DNA of 64,000 nucleotides from Ensifer sp. PDNC004 (lineage in GTDB: Bacteria; Pseudomonadota; Alphaproteobacteria; Rhizobiales; Rhizobiaceae), in the NCBI RefSeq assembly GCF_016919405.1, contig NZ_CP070352.1:930001-994000 (forward strand), given 5' to 3'. Positions within the stretch are counted from its first letter, which is position 1. Every line of letters begins with the position of its first letter. The notes under the pieces are model-generated. The model did no database searches, was not told the origin of the DNA, and saw only the letters and a program-made list of their open reading frames with translations. A program made the translations under genes and the position numbers. Of this stretch, positions 17,687-27,154 are shown one piece after another.

Positions 17687-19576
17687 ATGACGCAAACGAA
17701 GGTCAGGAAAGTCGTCAGTCTCCTGGAAGGGGCAAACCTGATCGTGAGAGAGGCTGACGGGACGATTAGACATTGGAGCCGCGGTTGCGAGCAACTGTAC
17801 GGCTGGTCACGGGAAGAGGCCGAGGGTGAAGTGGTCCACGATCTACTTGCGACCGCATTTCCCGAGCCGGCCGACGATATCCACGCGCATGTCACCGGAA
17901 AGGGGTCATGGTCCGGGGAACTGACCCAGAAGTGCAAGGATGGCAGCACAGTGTTTGTTGCAAGCCATTGGGCCAGCCTTCCAAACGGTCAAAGCAGTTC
18001 CATTGCTCAGTTTGACAGTGACATCACCAACTTGAAGCACGCACAGGCCGATCTCGTGTCGAGAGAACTTCATCTCAAGTCTATCCTGGACACTGTCCCC
18101 GAAGCGATGGTGGTGATCGACGAGAAGGGGCTGATAGCATCCTTCAGCGCGGCGGCTGAACGGCTTTTTGGATACTCGGAAACCGAGGTGCGTGGGTCGA
18201 ACGTCAAGATGCTCATGCCGACACCCGATCGCGAGGCGCATGACCGTTACCTGGAGAACTACCTGCGCACCGGCGAGCGACGAATTATCGGCATCGGCAG
18301 GGTGGTCACCGGCAAGCGCAAAGACGGCACCACCTTCCCTATGGAATTGTCGGTTGGCGAGGCCCGTTCCCCCGGCGGCCGTATTTTCACCGGCTTCATA
18401 CGGGATCTGACCAGCCGTCAACGCATCGACGAAGAGTTGCGACAGGCACAGAAAATGGAAGCCGTCGGACAACTTACCGGCGGCCTTGCACACGACTTCA
18501 ACAATCTGCTTACGGTCATCATCGGTAACCTGGAGATGATTGAAGCTCGCCTTACCGATCAAAACCTGGCCCCTCTATTACGGGAAGCTCAGGCGGCAGC
18601 CGACGACGGCGCAAAGCTCACGGCGCAACTTCTGGCCTTTGGCCGACGCCAGCCGCTTGCTCCGAAGCTGGTTGACGTTGGTGAGCTTATCAGCGGCTTT
18701 GCCAACCTCTTGGGGCGAACGCTCGGTGAGACGGTCGAGTTGTCCACAATGATCCAAGGCTCTGACAACGTCGTGCTTGTCGACGTCTCGCAACTTCAAA
18801 ATGCGTTGTTAAACTTGGCATTGAACGCGCGCGATGCAATGCGGTCGGGCGGCCGTCTCTTAATCGAGATCTGCAAGGCGAGCCTGGATCAAGACTACGT
18901 CCTCATGTATCCGGACGTCCGCATGGGACAATATGTCCTGATCACCGTCAGCGATACGGGCGTGGGCATGTCGGAGGATGTCCGACGGCGTGCGTTTGAG
19001 CCATTCTTTACGACCAAGGTCACTGGAGCCGGTACGGGACTCGGCCTTAGCATGGTGTATGGTTTCGTCAAACAGTCTGGGGGGCACGTTCAACTCTACA
19101 GCGAGCCGGGCAGAGGCACGAGCGTGCGGCTCTTCTTGCCTGCTGAGACGGGAAAGTCTCAGGATGAGAGGCCCGCAACGGTGCCGGATCAACCAGCCGC
19201 CGAGCTGCCTCGCGGGCACGAAACCATTCTCGTCGTCGAGGACGATGTCCGAGTTAGACGCATCGTCGTGGCGCGGCTCTTGGACGCTGGCTATAGCGTT
19301 TTGGAAGCCGAAACCGGCACGCAGGCGCTCCAGCTTCTCGCGGATAACATGGAGGTTTCGCTGGTGTTCACGGATATGGTTATGCCGGGCGGCATGACCG
19401 GCGCTGAACTCGCCCACCATGTTCGCAAATTCCGCCCGGGGATAAAGATCCTTCTCACTTCGGGATATGCCGCGGCGAATGTCACCGAAACGGACCTTCC
19501 CGACGGCTCGGCATGGTTGCTGAAACCTTATACCGCCGCTGAACTTGCCCGGCAGCTTCGGCAATTACTCGACTGA
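17687..19576 (+). CDS. FixL-like PAS/heme-PAS hybrid sensor histidine kinase
   Basis: 629 residues from ATG 17687 (GGCGG upstream; an in-frame TTG lies two codons earlier). Domains: PAS 1 (about 12-118), PAS 2 (about 130-245), HisKA/HATPase (about 255-490) and a receiver (about 510-629). PAS 2 matches FixL: His185 in AHDRY sits where the proximal heme ligand lies, and Arg205 in IIGIGR where the oxygen-contacting Arg of BjFixL lies. The kinase has phospho-acceptor H269 (GLAHDFNN), N-box ALNARDA, G-boxes DTGVGM and GTGLGLS; the receiver has D563 and K613. It should signal low oxygen to a response regulator controlling fixK. The separate OmpR-type partner next door is truncated, so output may be redirected. 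Confidence 0.9.
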   Translation: MTQTKVRKVVSLLEGANLIVREADGTIRHWSRGCEQLYGWSREEAEGEVVHDLLATAFPEPADDIHAHVTGKGSWSGELTQKCKDGSTVFVASHWASLPNGQSSSIAQFDSDITNLKHAQADLVSRELHLKSILDTVPEAMVVIDEKGLIASFSAAAERLFGYSETEVRGSNVKMLMPTPDREAHDRYLENYLRTGERRIIGIGRVVTGKRKDGTTFPMELSVGEARSPGGRIFTGFIRDLTSRQRIDEELRQAQKMEAVGQLTGGLAHDFNNLLTVIIGNLEMIEARLTDQNLAPLLREAQAAADDGAKLTAQLLAFGRRQPLAPKLVDVGELISGFANLLGRTLGETVELSTMIQGSDNVVLVDVSQLQNALLNLALNARDAMRSGGRLLIEICKASLDQDYVLMYPDVRMGQYVLITVSDTGVGMSEDVRRRAFEPFFTTKVTGAGTGLGLSMVYGFVKQSGGHVQLYSEPGRGTSVRLFLPAETGKSQDERPATVPDQPAAELPRGHETILVVEDDVRVRRIVVARLLDAGYSVLEAETGTQALQLLADNMEVSLVFTDMVMPGGMTGAELAHHVRKFRPGIKILLTSGYAAANVTETDLPDGSAWLLKPYTAAELARQLRQLLD

Positions 19577-20054
19577 TCGGCTTCGCGTCGCGATGCTGTC
19601 ATCTACCACCTTGCGTCGGAAATCTCAGCGGTTTGACAAGGTCCAATCCTGAGGCGATCGGCGCCTGCGCGCCGCTTGGGATTTTGTTCTTTGACGACCG
19701 TCAATGCCATGGGCGGCCCGTTGCGTGGCGCGGTCGCATGTCGTTGGCTAAGCAGCGCTCGCCCTACGCTTCCGAGCCCGCCCGCCGTATGCCCGCATTT
19801 CCGGACTTCCAATACTACGATGCTATGATGGTATCGTTTCGAATTGGAGACAGCCATATCCGAGCCGAACAAGCTCTAGCAAAGCGACATCATTACCTGC
19901 AGAAGCTGCCGCTCATCGACACTGCGACGATGGCCCGATCGAAGTGGCCTTGAAACCGAACGGCTGCCGTGACCTTGCAAAAGGTGCTCATCCGGTTCCT
20001 TGCCCAAACCTCATGTTTCCCGACCGCAATGGTCTCATGTGAAGGAGCGGCGCA
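19577..20054. other. 478 bp without a convincing gene
   Basis: Weak ORFs exist on both strands, for example a 71-codon plus frame from ATG 19738 to 19953, but none resembles a known family. The notable signal is a palindromic TTGAC-N4-GTCAA box at 19691. If that box is functional, an unrecognised short gene or RNA may follow it. Confidence 0.35.
19691..19704. promoter_or_regulatory. Candidate Fnr/FixK box (TTGACGACCGTCAA)
   Basis: Perfect TTGAC-N4-GTCAA palindrome of the same type as at 15868, about 115 bp after the end of the FixL-like kinase gene. No confident gene starts immediately downstream on either strand, so its target is unclear. Confidence 0.45.
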
Positions 20055-20168
20055 ATGACCTCCCGCTTGATCTTCTGCCTGCTTTTGGTCGCCCTATCGG
20101 CCGTTCTTGTCTGGGCGTTCAGGCCCCCTCAAGGCGACGCCGGGACCCGCCCGCCGTGTCGCATCTGA
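20055..20168 (+). CDS. 37-residue hydrophobic small protein
   Basis: ATG 20055 has a strong GAAGGAG ribosome site. The product is MTSRLIFCLLLVALSAVLVW followed by a short Pro/Arg-rich tail, i.e. a single membrane segment or a signal peptide. The excellent initiation region is the main support. It could be a genuine membrane micropeptide or the start of a larger exported protein gene truncated by mutation. Confidence 0.4.
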   Translation: MTSRLIFCLLLVALSAVLVWAFRPPQGDAGTRPPCRI

Positions 20169-20610
20169 TCACCCGCACGGTCAAATGCTCCCGATAAGGG
20201 CTTGGCTCCATCCGGCCCAACAAGACCGACGCCGAGGCGTCTGCGCGCATATCCGCCGGCAATGGCGCTGAAATAAGCTATTTCATCCAGGCCGAAAGGT
20301 GCTTTCGAATTTGAGCGAGATGCCAGCCCCAAATTTCCCGGGCTGCCGCCATCCGTCCTCCGTCCCAAGGGGCTGCTGAAAATCACTGCAGAAATCAGGG
20401 ACTGGCGGCGGAAGATTACAGTCAGACCCTGGTGCACGGCGGCGATCAAAGGTGAACGTCTGATCCTGATCGCCGCCGAGCATCTTTCTTTCGCTATTGG
20501 CGCAGCGCTGAAATGGTCGAGCCGGTCCGGGCGTACACGATGAATTCGTTATTGCTGACAGTCAACATATAGAGGACAATGACAGTCTTCGAACAGAGAG
20601 GCGGCAGCCA
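20169..20610. other. 442 bp without a recognised gene
   Basis: Open frames on the minus strand (such as 20129-20449) have no recognisable family and unusual composition. No repeats or hairpins stood out. The final bases include AGAGAGGCGG, the ribosome site of the next small gene. Confidence 0.3.
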
Positions 20611-20868
20611 TTGGACTTCGAGAGAATCGGCCGAGCGCGTCTGATGATGCGGCTGCCACGGCACCGCAAGCAACTCTTAGAACTGCGGTTTCTGGCGCTG
20701 AGCACACTGATCGAAGCCTATGGCGTGGCCGTGGTCACTCGCGACGAGTTGAGCGAGCATGCCATGTCGAATGAACCGCTAACGGCCGAATATGCCGATA
20801 AATGCCAGGCGATCGAAGACAAGGTCGTGATGTTGCTTACCAATATCAGTCCTCGTTTCATCAACTAA
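20611..20868 (+). CDS. 85-residue hypothetical protein
   Basis: TTG 20611 is preceded by AGAGAGGCGG at good spacing; an alternative ATG-ATG at 20644 gives 74 residues. The product is helical and basic at the N-terminus, with the stretch RHRKQLLELRFLALSTLIEA, ending in VVMLLTNISPRFIN. No family recognised and no membrane segment. It stands alone between unrecognised DNA and a recombinase remnant, so it may be an island orphan. Confidence 0.45.
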   Translation: MDFERIGRARLMMRLPRHRKQLLELRFLALSTLIEAYGVAVVTRDELSEHAMSNEPLTAEYADKCQAIEDKVVMLLTNISPRFIN

Positions 20869-20999
20869 AGCATGTCGCGGGTTTTGAGATTCAGGATTGA
20901 ACTAAGCCGCTATCGCGGCGAATGGGGCCGACTTTGACCGGAGCCTCCTGACTGATTGAATGGTGGTGTTGCAACCCACCCTTCAGGCAGGAGGTCCAG

Positions 21000-21480
21000 A
21001 TGGCTGAGCTTAGCCCTCTACGCCGCCGGATGATCGAGGACATGACGGTCCGCAATCTGTCTCCGGCAACCCAGCGATCCTGCATCAACGCCGTTCAGAA
21101 GTTCAGCCGCTATTTCGGTCGGTCACCGGATCGGCTTGATCTTGAGGATATTCACGCCTTCCAGGTTCATCTGGTCGCGACGGGGATATCCTGGGCGTCA
21201 CTGAACCAGATCGTTTGCGCTCTCAGGTTTCTCTATGGCATCACGCTGGGCCAGAATGATGTGCCCGAGCGGATCCCGTATGGGCGTAAGCCGCGCACGC
21301 TCCCGGTTGTTCTGTCGGCTGATGAGGTCGTTCAATTCCTCTAGGCCGTTTCCAGCCTGAAGGCGCGGGTGGCGCTGACGTGCGCCTATGCGGCGGGTTT
21401 GCGGGTCGGGGAAGTCTGCGGGTTGAAGGTGGAGGATATCGACAGTTACCGGATGGTGATCCATGTCCGTCAGGCGCTCG
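21000..21480 (+). pseudogene. Tyrosine recombinase (IS91-associated type), interrupted and truncated
   Basis: From ATG 21000 (AGGAGG upstream) the product begins MAELSPLRRRMIEDMTVRNL and contains a SAM-like core-binding domain (YFGRSPDRLDLEDIHAFQVH, WASLNQIVCALRFLYG). A TAG at 21342-21344 interrupts it, but the same frame continues with AVSSLKARVALTCAYAAGLR and VGEVCGLKVEDID, which carries the first catalytic Arg. Homology ends near 21480, before the HxxR and Tyr motifs, so it is inactive. Such recombinases normally sit beside an IS91-type transposase gene, which is not present here. Confidence 0.85.
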
Positions 21481-22065
21481 CGCACCCATGCGCCATGCGC
21501 ATTCAGATTGCCGCCACCATCCTGTTCACTCTCGGGGGCCAGCCTGCCGCCTGGATTCACGATTACACCCCGAAGACGGTAGTGACCAATTTCGAGTTTA
21601 AATCGGAGCAGCCGCTTTAGTGTTTCAACATAGCTCATGGCAGTCCGCCTCAGTGGCTGCAGGTCATTCCCCGGTCGATCGGTCCAAGATTGCCTCCGCC
21701 GTCGTGCGGCGGCTTGTTGCCGGGCGCGATCTCGTTTGTGATGATGATGAAGACGATGCCGATATGCGGCAACGCTAAGAAACGGCGATCTAAGCAGGAA
21801 ACGGCGGGCATCCGCAAGAAGCCAAGCAGGCTTAAATCAATTCAAATAGCATGCCAGAGAATTAGGGTTATTCAAGGTCACTCAAGGTAGAGGTCTAGAG
21901 ATTGAGGCCGACCGTTGACGGCCAACCGGTCGCGACCGATTGAATCTCGCTGGCTCGTGAGCGAAGCTCAATTAGCGGCGGGGAGGCAATACCAACTCTT
22001 GCCTATCGTCCTCATTTTCTGACGCCATTAACAATCTTCCTGCCGCAACAGCTCGGAGGCTTCCC
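21481..22065. other. 585 bp without a recognised gene
   Basis: A minus-strand frame starting at 21638 (MSYVETLKRLLRFKLEIGHY) looks protein-like for about 50 codons, but it then runs antisense to the recombinase remnant and has no known relative. The rest contains only short, compositionally odd ORFs. Likely eroded mobile DNA. Confidence 0.3.
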
Positions 22066-22299
22066 ATGACGGACATACAACCTTCAACCCTTGACCAAGT
22101 CCTGGCCGAACTGATCAGTGGCCAGATTGAGCAGCGCCACATAAACGAGCTTCGGGCCATCCTCTCAACGGGTAATGAAATCACGATGCACGGAACGTTC
22201 ACCGTTGGGCGCGACTTCATCATTTACAAAACCGCTAAGGATAACAGTGGAAAGTGGGCAATGACGCCCTTTTCCCACATAGTGCAACTGGTAATTTGA
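22066..22299 (+). CDS. 77-residue hypothetical protein
   Basis: ATG 22066 is preceded by CGGAGG at ideal spacing. The product opens with a helical segment (STLDQVLAELISGQIEQRHI) and continues with a beta-rich part (EITMHGTFTVGRDFIIYKT). The order of a short helix hairpin then strands could be a small DNA- or protein-binding domain, but no family is recognised and no neighbour suggests a role. Confidence 0.5.
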   Translation: MTDIQPSTLDQVLAELISGQIEQRHINELRAILSTGNEITMHGTFTVGRDFIIYKTAKDNSGKWAMTPFSHIVQLVI

Positions 22300-22552
22300 C
22301 TGGACTCTGGCGCTTGCCTAATCGCGACTACGTAGCGAGAAACCGTGGTACACTTGGCGGGTTGCCATGCGGCGACCGGACATACCGGACCCTCCCTCAC
22401 CGCACGGACCGCGAGGCCTTAAAGGGCGCTTGCGCGTCTAATTGCCAGAAGTTCCGGCTCAGCTCCGCGGACGAAGCTTGCGATCGCTGTATGCTGCTCG
22501 GCGTGCGTGGTCGCGGCGCTGCCGTGACGTATTTGGCCCATAGTGCTTCCTC

Positions 22553-22879
22553 TCATTCATCGGAAAAGATCGCACCATCAAAACCTGGGATCAAACACCC
22601 AGACCCCGGCTGAGCGACGGCGCCTCGCATATCGGCCGCGCACATGTTGTCTTCGACGGATGAGAAAGTCTCAGCCCCTGCGATCTGATCATTATCGTGG
22701 GTCACTCCCATGCCCCACATGATTGCTGTGTACGCTTCGCCGTGGCCGTCACCGTCCACGCCGCAACACTCAATATCGGGCGGGAACTCCCCTTCCTGGA
22801 GCCGGACTTTCAATAGCTGGACGCACCAGCTTGTCCTAGCGCACCTCATCCTTATCGCCGCGCTATAGGTTCTCCACAT
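22553..22879 (-). CDS. Possible 108-residue hypothetical protein
   Basis: The frame from ATG 22879 has GAGG four bases upstream and an acidic, glycine-rich, soluble composition (EFPPDIECCGVDGDGHGEAY). It has five or more cysteines. It starts just left of the Fnr/FixK-like box at 22889, so divergent control with the DUF2252 gene is possible. There is no recognised family, and the plus strand of the same stretch is open only in short frames. It may be spurious. Confidence 0.3.
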   Translation of the reverse strand: MWRTYSAAIRMRCARTSWCVQLLKVRLQEGEFPPDIECCGVDGDGHGEAYTAIMWGMGVTHDNDQIAGAETFSSVEDNMCAADMRGAVAQPGSGCLIPGFDGAIFSDE

Positions 22880-22888
22880 TCGACCTCA

Positions 22889-22902
22889 TTGACGCGGATC
22901 AA
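22889..22902. promoter_or_regulatory. Candidate Fnr/FixK box (TTGACGCGGATCAA)
   Basis: TTGA-N6-TCAA with 9 of 10 matches to TTGAT-N4-ATCAA, 134 bp upstream of the chosen start of the DUF2252 gene (23036) and 10 bp from a possible minus-strand start. Its presence supports the downstream start for the DUF2252 gene rather than the TTG inside the box. Confidence 0.45.
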
Positions 22903-23035
22903 TGCACAACTGCAGCGAATGCGGCAAATAGGTAAACCTGCGAATTTCGCATGTTCGCCCTGTAAGCCAGGTCTCCGCAGAAATGGGCTAGATTTCTTGG
23001 CGATGGCTGGATCGTGTGGAAGATGGGAAGTCGCT

Positions 23036-24508
23036 ATGCATTCACGCGGGAAGAATTTAGAACATCGGGCCGATGCAGGTAGCCCCGCCCCACTAATCTC
23101 GTTGCGGAGTACTGGGGGTGTCGACAACGACTTAGTGAATGGCTCGAATGTTTTGAGCAAGCTTAACGCTCGGGAAGTGCGAGAGCAGGCCGGCAGAGCG
23201 CTTAGAGAGAAGGTCGGTCGAGCAGCACACAGCTTCTGGAAGCATCCAGAAGGTCGCCAGGACCCTATAGCAACCCTTCAGGCTGCTGATATTGATCGTA
23301 TTCCCGAGCTTGTTCCGATCCGATACGGACGAATGCTGCAATCACCCTTCGCGTTTTATCGCGGTACGGCCGCAATCATGGCCGCAGATCTTGTCGCAAC
23401 GCCATCAACTGGGATCTCCGTACAAGCCTGTGGTGACTGCCATTTGGCGAACTTCGGAGGCTTTGCCACTCCCGAACGAAACATCATTTTCGACATCAAT
23501 GATTTCGACGAAACCTTGGTCGGCCCCTGGGAGTGGGATGTGAAGCGGTTGGCGACGTCATTTGTACTTGCGGCGCGCGTGAACGGCCACACGGAATCGG
23601 ATGCCAGGGAAACCGCCATTGCTTGCGCACACGCCTATCGAAAGCATCTCGCCAGATATTCCAAGATGCACCCGATCGATGTTTGGTATTCGCACATCAC
23701 GGCGGAAAACCTTTTCGACTTGGCCCATGAACGGGGCCGTATGAAGAAGCGCGTCAAAGAAGCAAACCGTCAACACGGCTCCGAAGTCGAGATGTTGAAA
23801 ATCACAAATGTCGTCGGTGGAAAATTGCGGATCCACGACATGCCTCCGCTGATCTTCCATCCAAAAGCAGCGAGTGCGTCCGAGTTTGACGAGACTGTAA
23901 GAGAGACGTTCCGCGCGTACAGTGCCTCACTTTCGGACGAGCGCAAGACGTTGCTTGAATGGTACGAACTGGTCGACGCTGCGATGAAGGTCGTTGGCGT
24001 AGGCAGTGTGGGCCGACACTGCTGGATCGTGTTACTGATGTCCGCATCGAACGATCCTTTATTCCTACAATTCAAAGAAGCCGCCCCATCATGTCTCGAA
24101 GCATATATCGGCAAAAGCGGCTTTTCTCATCATGGTCAGCGCGTCGTAATGGGTCAGCGCCTCATACAGCCGGCATCCGACATGTTCCTAGGCTGGGTCA
24201 CCGCTTCGGTGTCCGGTAGGCAATACTATGTTCGACAGTTGCGGGACGTGAAAATAAAGCCGCTTGTCGAACAATTCGACACTGAACTACTGCTCAGTTA
24301 CGCAGAGGCTTGCGGATGGGCGCTGGCGCTGGCCCACGCCAGATCCGGAGACCCGGCAGCAATCAGCGGATACCTCGGCTCGAGCGACGAGTTTGATGAA
24401 GCAATTGGCAAATTCTCCGCTTTCTATGCCGATCAGACCGAGAAGGACTTCGCAGCTTTGAAGACCGCGGTCCATCGGGGTCGCATCCCAGCCGATCTGG
24501 AGAACTGA
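23036..24508 (+). CDS. DUF2252 family protein (kinase-like fold)
   Basis: 490 residues from ATG 23036. The open frame extends back to 22889, but that would place the N-terminus inside a candidate regulatory box. Family features: IRYGRMLQSPFAFYRGTA near the N-terminus, G133-D-C-H-L-A-N139 resembling the catalytic loop of aminoglycoside-kinase-like proteins, and DINDFDE at 153-159 resembling the metal-binding DFG/DxD segment. These suggest an ATP-dependent phosphotransferase, although no substrate is known for DUF2252. It is followed after 64 bp by a SulP transporter gene on the same strand, so an operon is likely. Confidence 0.85.
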   Translation: MHSRGKNLEHRADAGSPAPLISLRSTGGVDNDLVNGSNVLSKLNAREVREQAGRALREKVGRAAHSFWKHPEGRQDPIATLQAADIDRIPELVPIRYGRMLQSPFAFYRGTAAIMAADLVATPSTGISVQACGDCHLANFGGFATPERNIIFDINDFDETLVGPWEWDVKRLATSFVLAARVNGHTESDARETAIACAHAYRKHLARYSKMHPIDVWYSHITAENLFDLAHERGRMKKRVKEANRQHGSEVEMLKITNVVGGKLRIHDMPPLIFHPKAASASEFDETVRETFRAYSASLSDERKTLLEWYELVDAAMKVVGVGSVGRHCWIVLLMSASNDPLFLQFKEAAPSCLEAYIGKSGFSHHGQRVVMGQRLIQPASDMFLGWVTASVSGRQYYVRQLRDVKIKPLVEQFDTELLLSYAEACGWALALAHARSGDPAAISGYLGSSDEFDEAIGKFSAFYADQTEKDFAALKTAVHRGRIPADLEN

Positions 24509-24572
24509 GATCAACAACTGGCGCGCATTCTGAAACATCAGGCAAGCCCGACCGTGGGAAGAGGGCACGACA

Positions 24573-26359
24573 ATGACAGGCGACTCCAGGAATTTCAAAG
24601 GCGTCCCCGAGACCCTTCGCTTTGACATCGTCGCGGGGCTGACCGCAGCGGCGGTTGTTCTACCCAAAGCCATGGCTTACGCGGGGGTCGCTGGCCTTCC
24701 GGTCGAAGTCGGGCTCTATACGGCCCTCGTTCCCATGACCGTCTACGGCCTGCTTGGTTCGTCCTGCGTTCTTAGCGTCAGTTCCACTGCAACGCTCGCC
24801 ATTCTGACGGGCACTGCAATCAGCGGGGTTGTTCCCGATGGAAACCCGGCGCAGCTGCTGACCGCGACTGCCACCCTGGCAACGCTCGTGGGTGGCCTGT
24901 TGCTGCTAGCCCGGCTCCTTCGTCTCGGTTTTGTCGCCAACTTCATCTCAAGCCCGGTGCTGACGGGGTTCAAGGCCGGCATAGGTCTTGTCATACTTCT
25001 TGACCAAGCCCCCAAACTGCTTGGGCTTCATATCGCGAAGCAATCCTTCTTCTCCGATTTGCTGACACTCATCCACCATCTGCCTGAAATTTCTCTCCCG
25101 ACGCTCGCTTACTCGTACCCCCTTTCTAATCAACAACTTCATTCACAAATCCTCCCCAACCCTTCTTCAACAATCTTTCTTTATTCAACTCCTCTTCTTT
25201 CATCATTTACAAACCTCTAAATTCTATACCCAATATTTAACACCCTTTTCTACTTAGAACTCACTTTACCCCCTCCCCCCCCCCCCCCCCCATTATTTTT
25301 TTTAACTCATTCCCATTAATTTTAATAAATTAATTTCATCATATCTCACTCACGCCCCCACCCCAGGAGAGAGAGACTGTGTGCTGTGTGTGTCCCTATT
25401 TATCATCGCTCCAACTCGCCCCATCTCAGATATCACTACGCACGCATTCATATTATCTCGTCTCTCCATCAAAATGATATTGTGTGTGAACAGAGCACTT
25501 TTATTCCCACGATATATAACGCTGTGGAATGTGTATAAGGGATGGTAGGGCGCACGCGCTCGTGTGTGTGTGTGTGTCGAAATTATGATGGCTCGCCTTG
25601 CCGCCCACCCGCTAAGATATATAGACATTGGTCATGGTCGCCCTTGCGCCACTGCTTGGCTTGCTTCCGAACGCGACATTGGCGGCAATTGTGATTGTCT
25701 ATTCCGCGCCACTCATCAAACCAGGCGAGTTCGTCGCGATCCGACAGATACGTCGAATGGAGTTTCGTTGGGCAATCGTGGCCACGATAGGTGTACTCGC
25801 TTTTGGGACGCTGCAGGGCATTGTCATCGCGATCATAATGTCGCTGATCGGACTAGCCAGCCAGACCGCCTATCCACCAGTCTACGTGATCGGACGAAAG
25901 CGTGGCACGAATGTGCTGCGGCCACTCTCGAGCGAGCACCCTGACGACGAAACTTTCCCTGGACTGTTGATCCTGCGCCCTGAAGGGAGGCTGTTCTTCG
26001 TGAATGCGCAGAACGTTGCTGACCATATCACGAGCCTCGTGGCGCAATACAGGCCGCGCGTGCTCGTACTGGACTTCAGCAGGGTGCCGGACGTCGAGTA
26101 CTCGGCGCTCCAGATGATCCTCGAGGGGGAAAGGCGGGCAAAAGAGCAGAATGCCACGGTCTGGCTTGCTGGTCTGAACCCCAGCGTACTGGACGCCGTG
26201 CGACGAGCAAAACTGGACGTTCTGCTCGGAAAGGAGCGTATGCTCTTCAACGCCGAGACGGCAATCGAGAAGTATCTGACAATATTCGCAACGACGTCTG
26301 ATATTATGACCGATGCATCGAACTTTATTTCGCCGGCAGAACAAAGTAACAAACCTTGA
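24573..26359 (+). pseudogene. SulP-family anion transporter, middle replaced by low-complexity sequence
   Basis: Codons 1-179 (24573-25110) are a typical SulP N-terminus: GLTAAAVVLPKAMAYAGVAG, then VGLYTALVPMTVYGLLGSS and the SSTATLAILTG membrane segment. From 25628 in another frame the rest resumes with LAPLLGLLPNATLAAIVIVY, and a C-terminal STAS domain (VLVLDFSRVPDVEYSALQMI) runs to the stop at 26359. About 150 residues of membrane domain are missing; in their place are about 515 bp of non-coding low-complexity sequence. The replaced length is close to the missing length, so the gene may be intact in the organism and merely miscalled. If intact it would be a sulfate, bicarbonate or other anion transporter in the inner membrane. 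Confidence 0.85.
25111..25627. other. 517-bp anomalous low-complexity tract, probable sequence/assembly artefact
   Basis: Composition breaks abruptly from the coding sequence on both sides. Bases 25125-25365 are T/C/A with almost no G and include a run of 17 C (25275-25291) and 8 T. Bases 25366-25600 switch to TG-rich sequence with GAGAGAGA and a (GT)8 run at 25562. No frame codes for protein, codon structure is absent, and nothing resembles the rest of the window. This is what joined low-quality read ends look like. A genuine insertion cannot be excluded from sequence alone. Confidence 0.8.
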
Positions 26360-26387
26360 ATGATGAAGGCCAAGCAGGGAGACGACG

Positions 26388-26780
26388 ATGATAGACAGGA
26401 TCGGCGACCCGTTTCTGAATAACGTTGCCTTGGTTCTGCTCCTTTTTATTGGGGTTATGATTTTTTATGGGATAATTGCAGTCCACGATATTCCCTACAA
26501 GATCGCGGAAAAGAGGGAGCATCCCCATCAAGATGCGATTCACGCCGCCGGCTGGGTCAGCTTATTCACTCTCCATGCTCTCTGGCCCTTTCTTTGGATT
26601 TGGGCGATGGCTTACAAGCCGGAGCGCGGATGGGGATCGGCTGGGGTCAACCTTCGACGCCTGGGGTGGGTCAAAGCGAGGCGTCGCCCCCTGTGCAGAA
26701 CGATTCCGGGATATGACGACAGCGAGATCTTGGGTCAACCGCATCAAATTGTCTTCACCCGAAGATCACGAGACCGGTGA
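26388..26780 (+). CDS. DUF3302 inner-membrane protein
   Basis: 130 residues from ATG 26388 (GGGAGA upstream). Two membrane segments are visible (NVALVLLLFIGVMIFYGIIA and WVSLFTLHALWPFLWIWAM), with the DUF3302 hallmark HDIPYKIAEKREHPHQDAIH between them. After RGWG the tail (about 45 residues, Arg-rich) is atypical and may reflect a frameshift or a lineage-specific extension. DUF3302 genes commonly precede an HlyD/EmrA-type gene, but none follows here. Function unknown. Confidence 0.8.
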   Translation: MIDRIGDPFLNNVALVLLLFIGVMIFYGIIAVHDIPYKIAEKREHPHQDAIHAAGWVSLFTLHALWPFLWIWAMAYKPERGWGSAGVNLRRLGWVKARRRPLCRTIPGYDDSEILGQPHQIVFTRRSRDR

Positions 26781-27154
26781 GCCATGAATGCCAGGCGTAG
26801 AGCATCGCTCGCAGAAAGGGCTGAACAATCGAGCGGAGAATTCTCACGTGCAGCTTCGAAAGCGAGAGCGGATCATGCAGGGCTTCCGATCCGTAGGAGG
26901 CTTGCAATGTTTCATCTCGTTCTTTTCAGAAGTCAGAAATCTTTTCGTACCGCGCAACAAGGGCGCTCAACCCTACCCATCCATATTCATCGCATCCGCG
27001 CAAACAGCACCACATTGGAAACGCGTGACGGGAGCGATTGCCTAAGTTCACCGACAAGCGACTTTACGGCCGTTGATCAAACAACGCGACATCGCTGCTT
27101 GCGCTATTGGGATTATGCAGGGCGCGTCGTCAAGGGTGAGGAACCAGTGCCGGT
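26781..27154. other. 374 bp without a recognised gene
   Basis: A plus frame from 26784 is open for 144 codons, but its composition (Arg/Ser-rich, no hydrophobic pattern) and lack of family resemblance argue against coding. The partner gene expected after DUF3302 may have been lost here. Confidence 0.35.

Noticed and set aside
25350..25628. ORFs inside the low-complexity tract, and the idea of a eukaryote-like microsatellite insertion
   Set aside because: No codon structure; homopolymers and abrupt composition change fit artefact better than foreign DNA.
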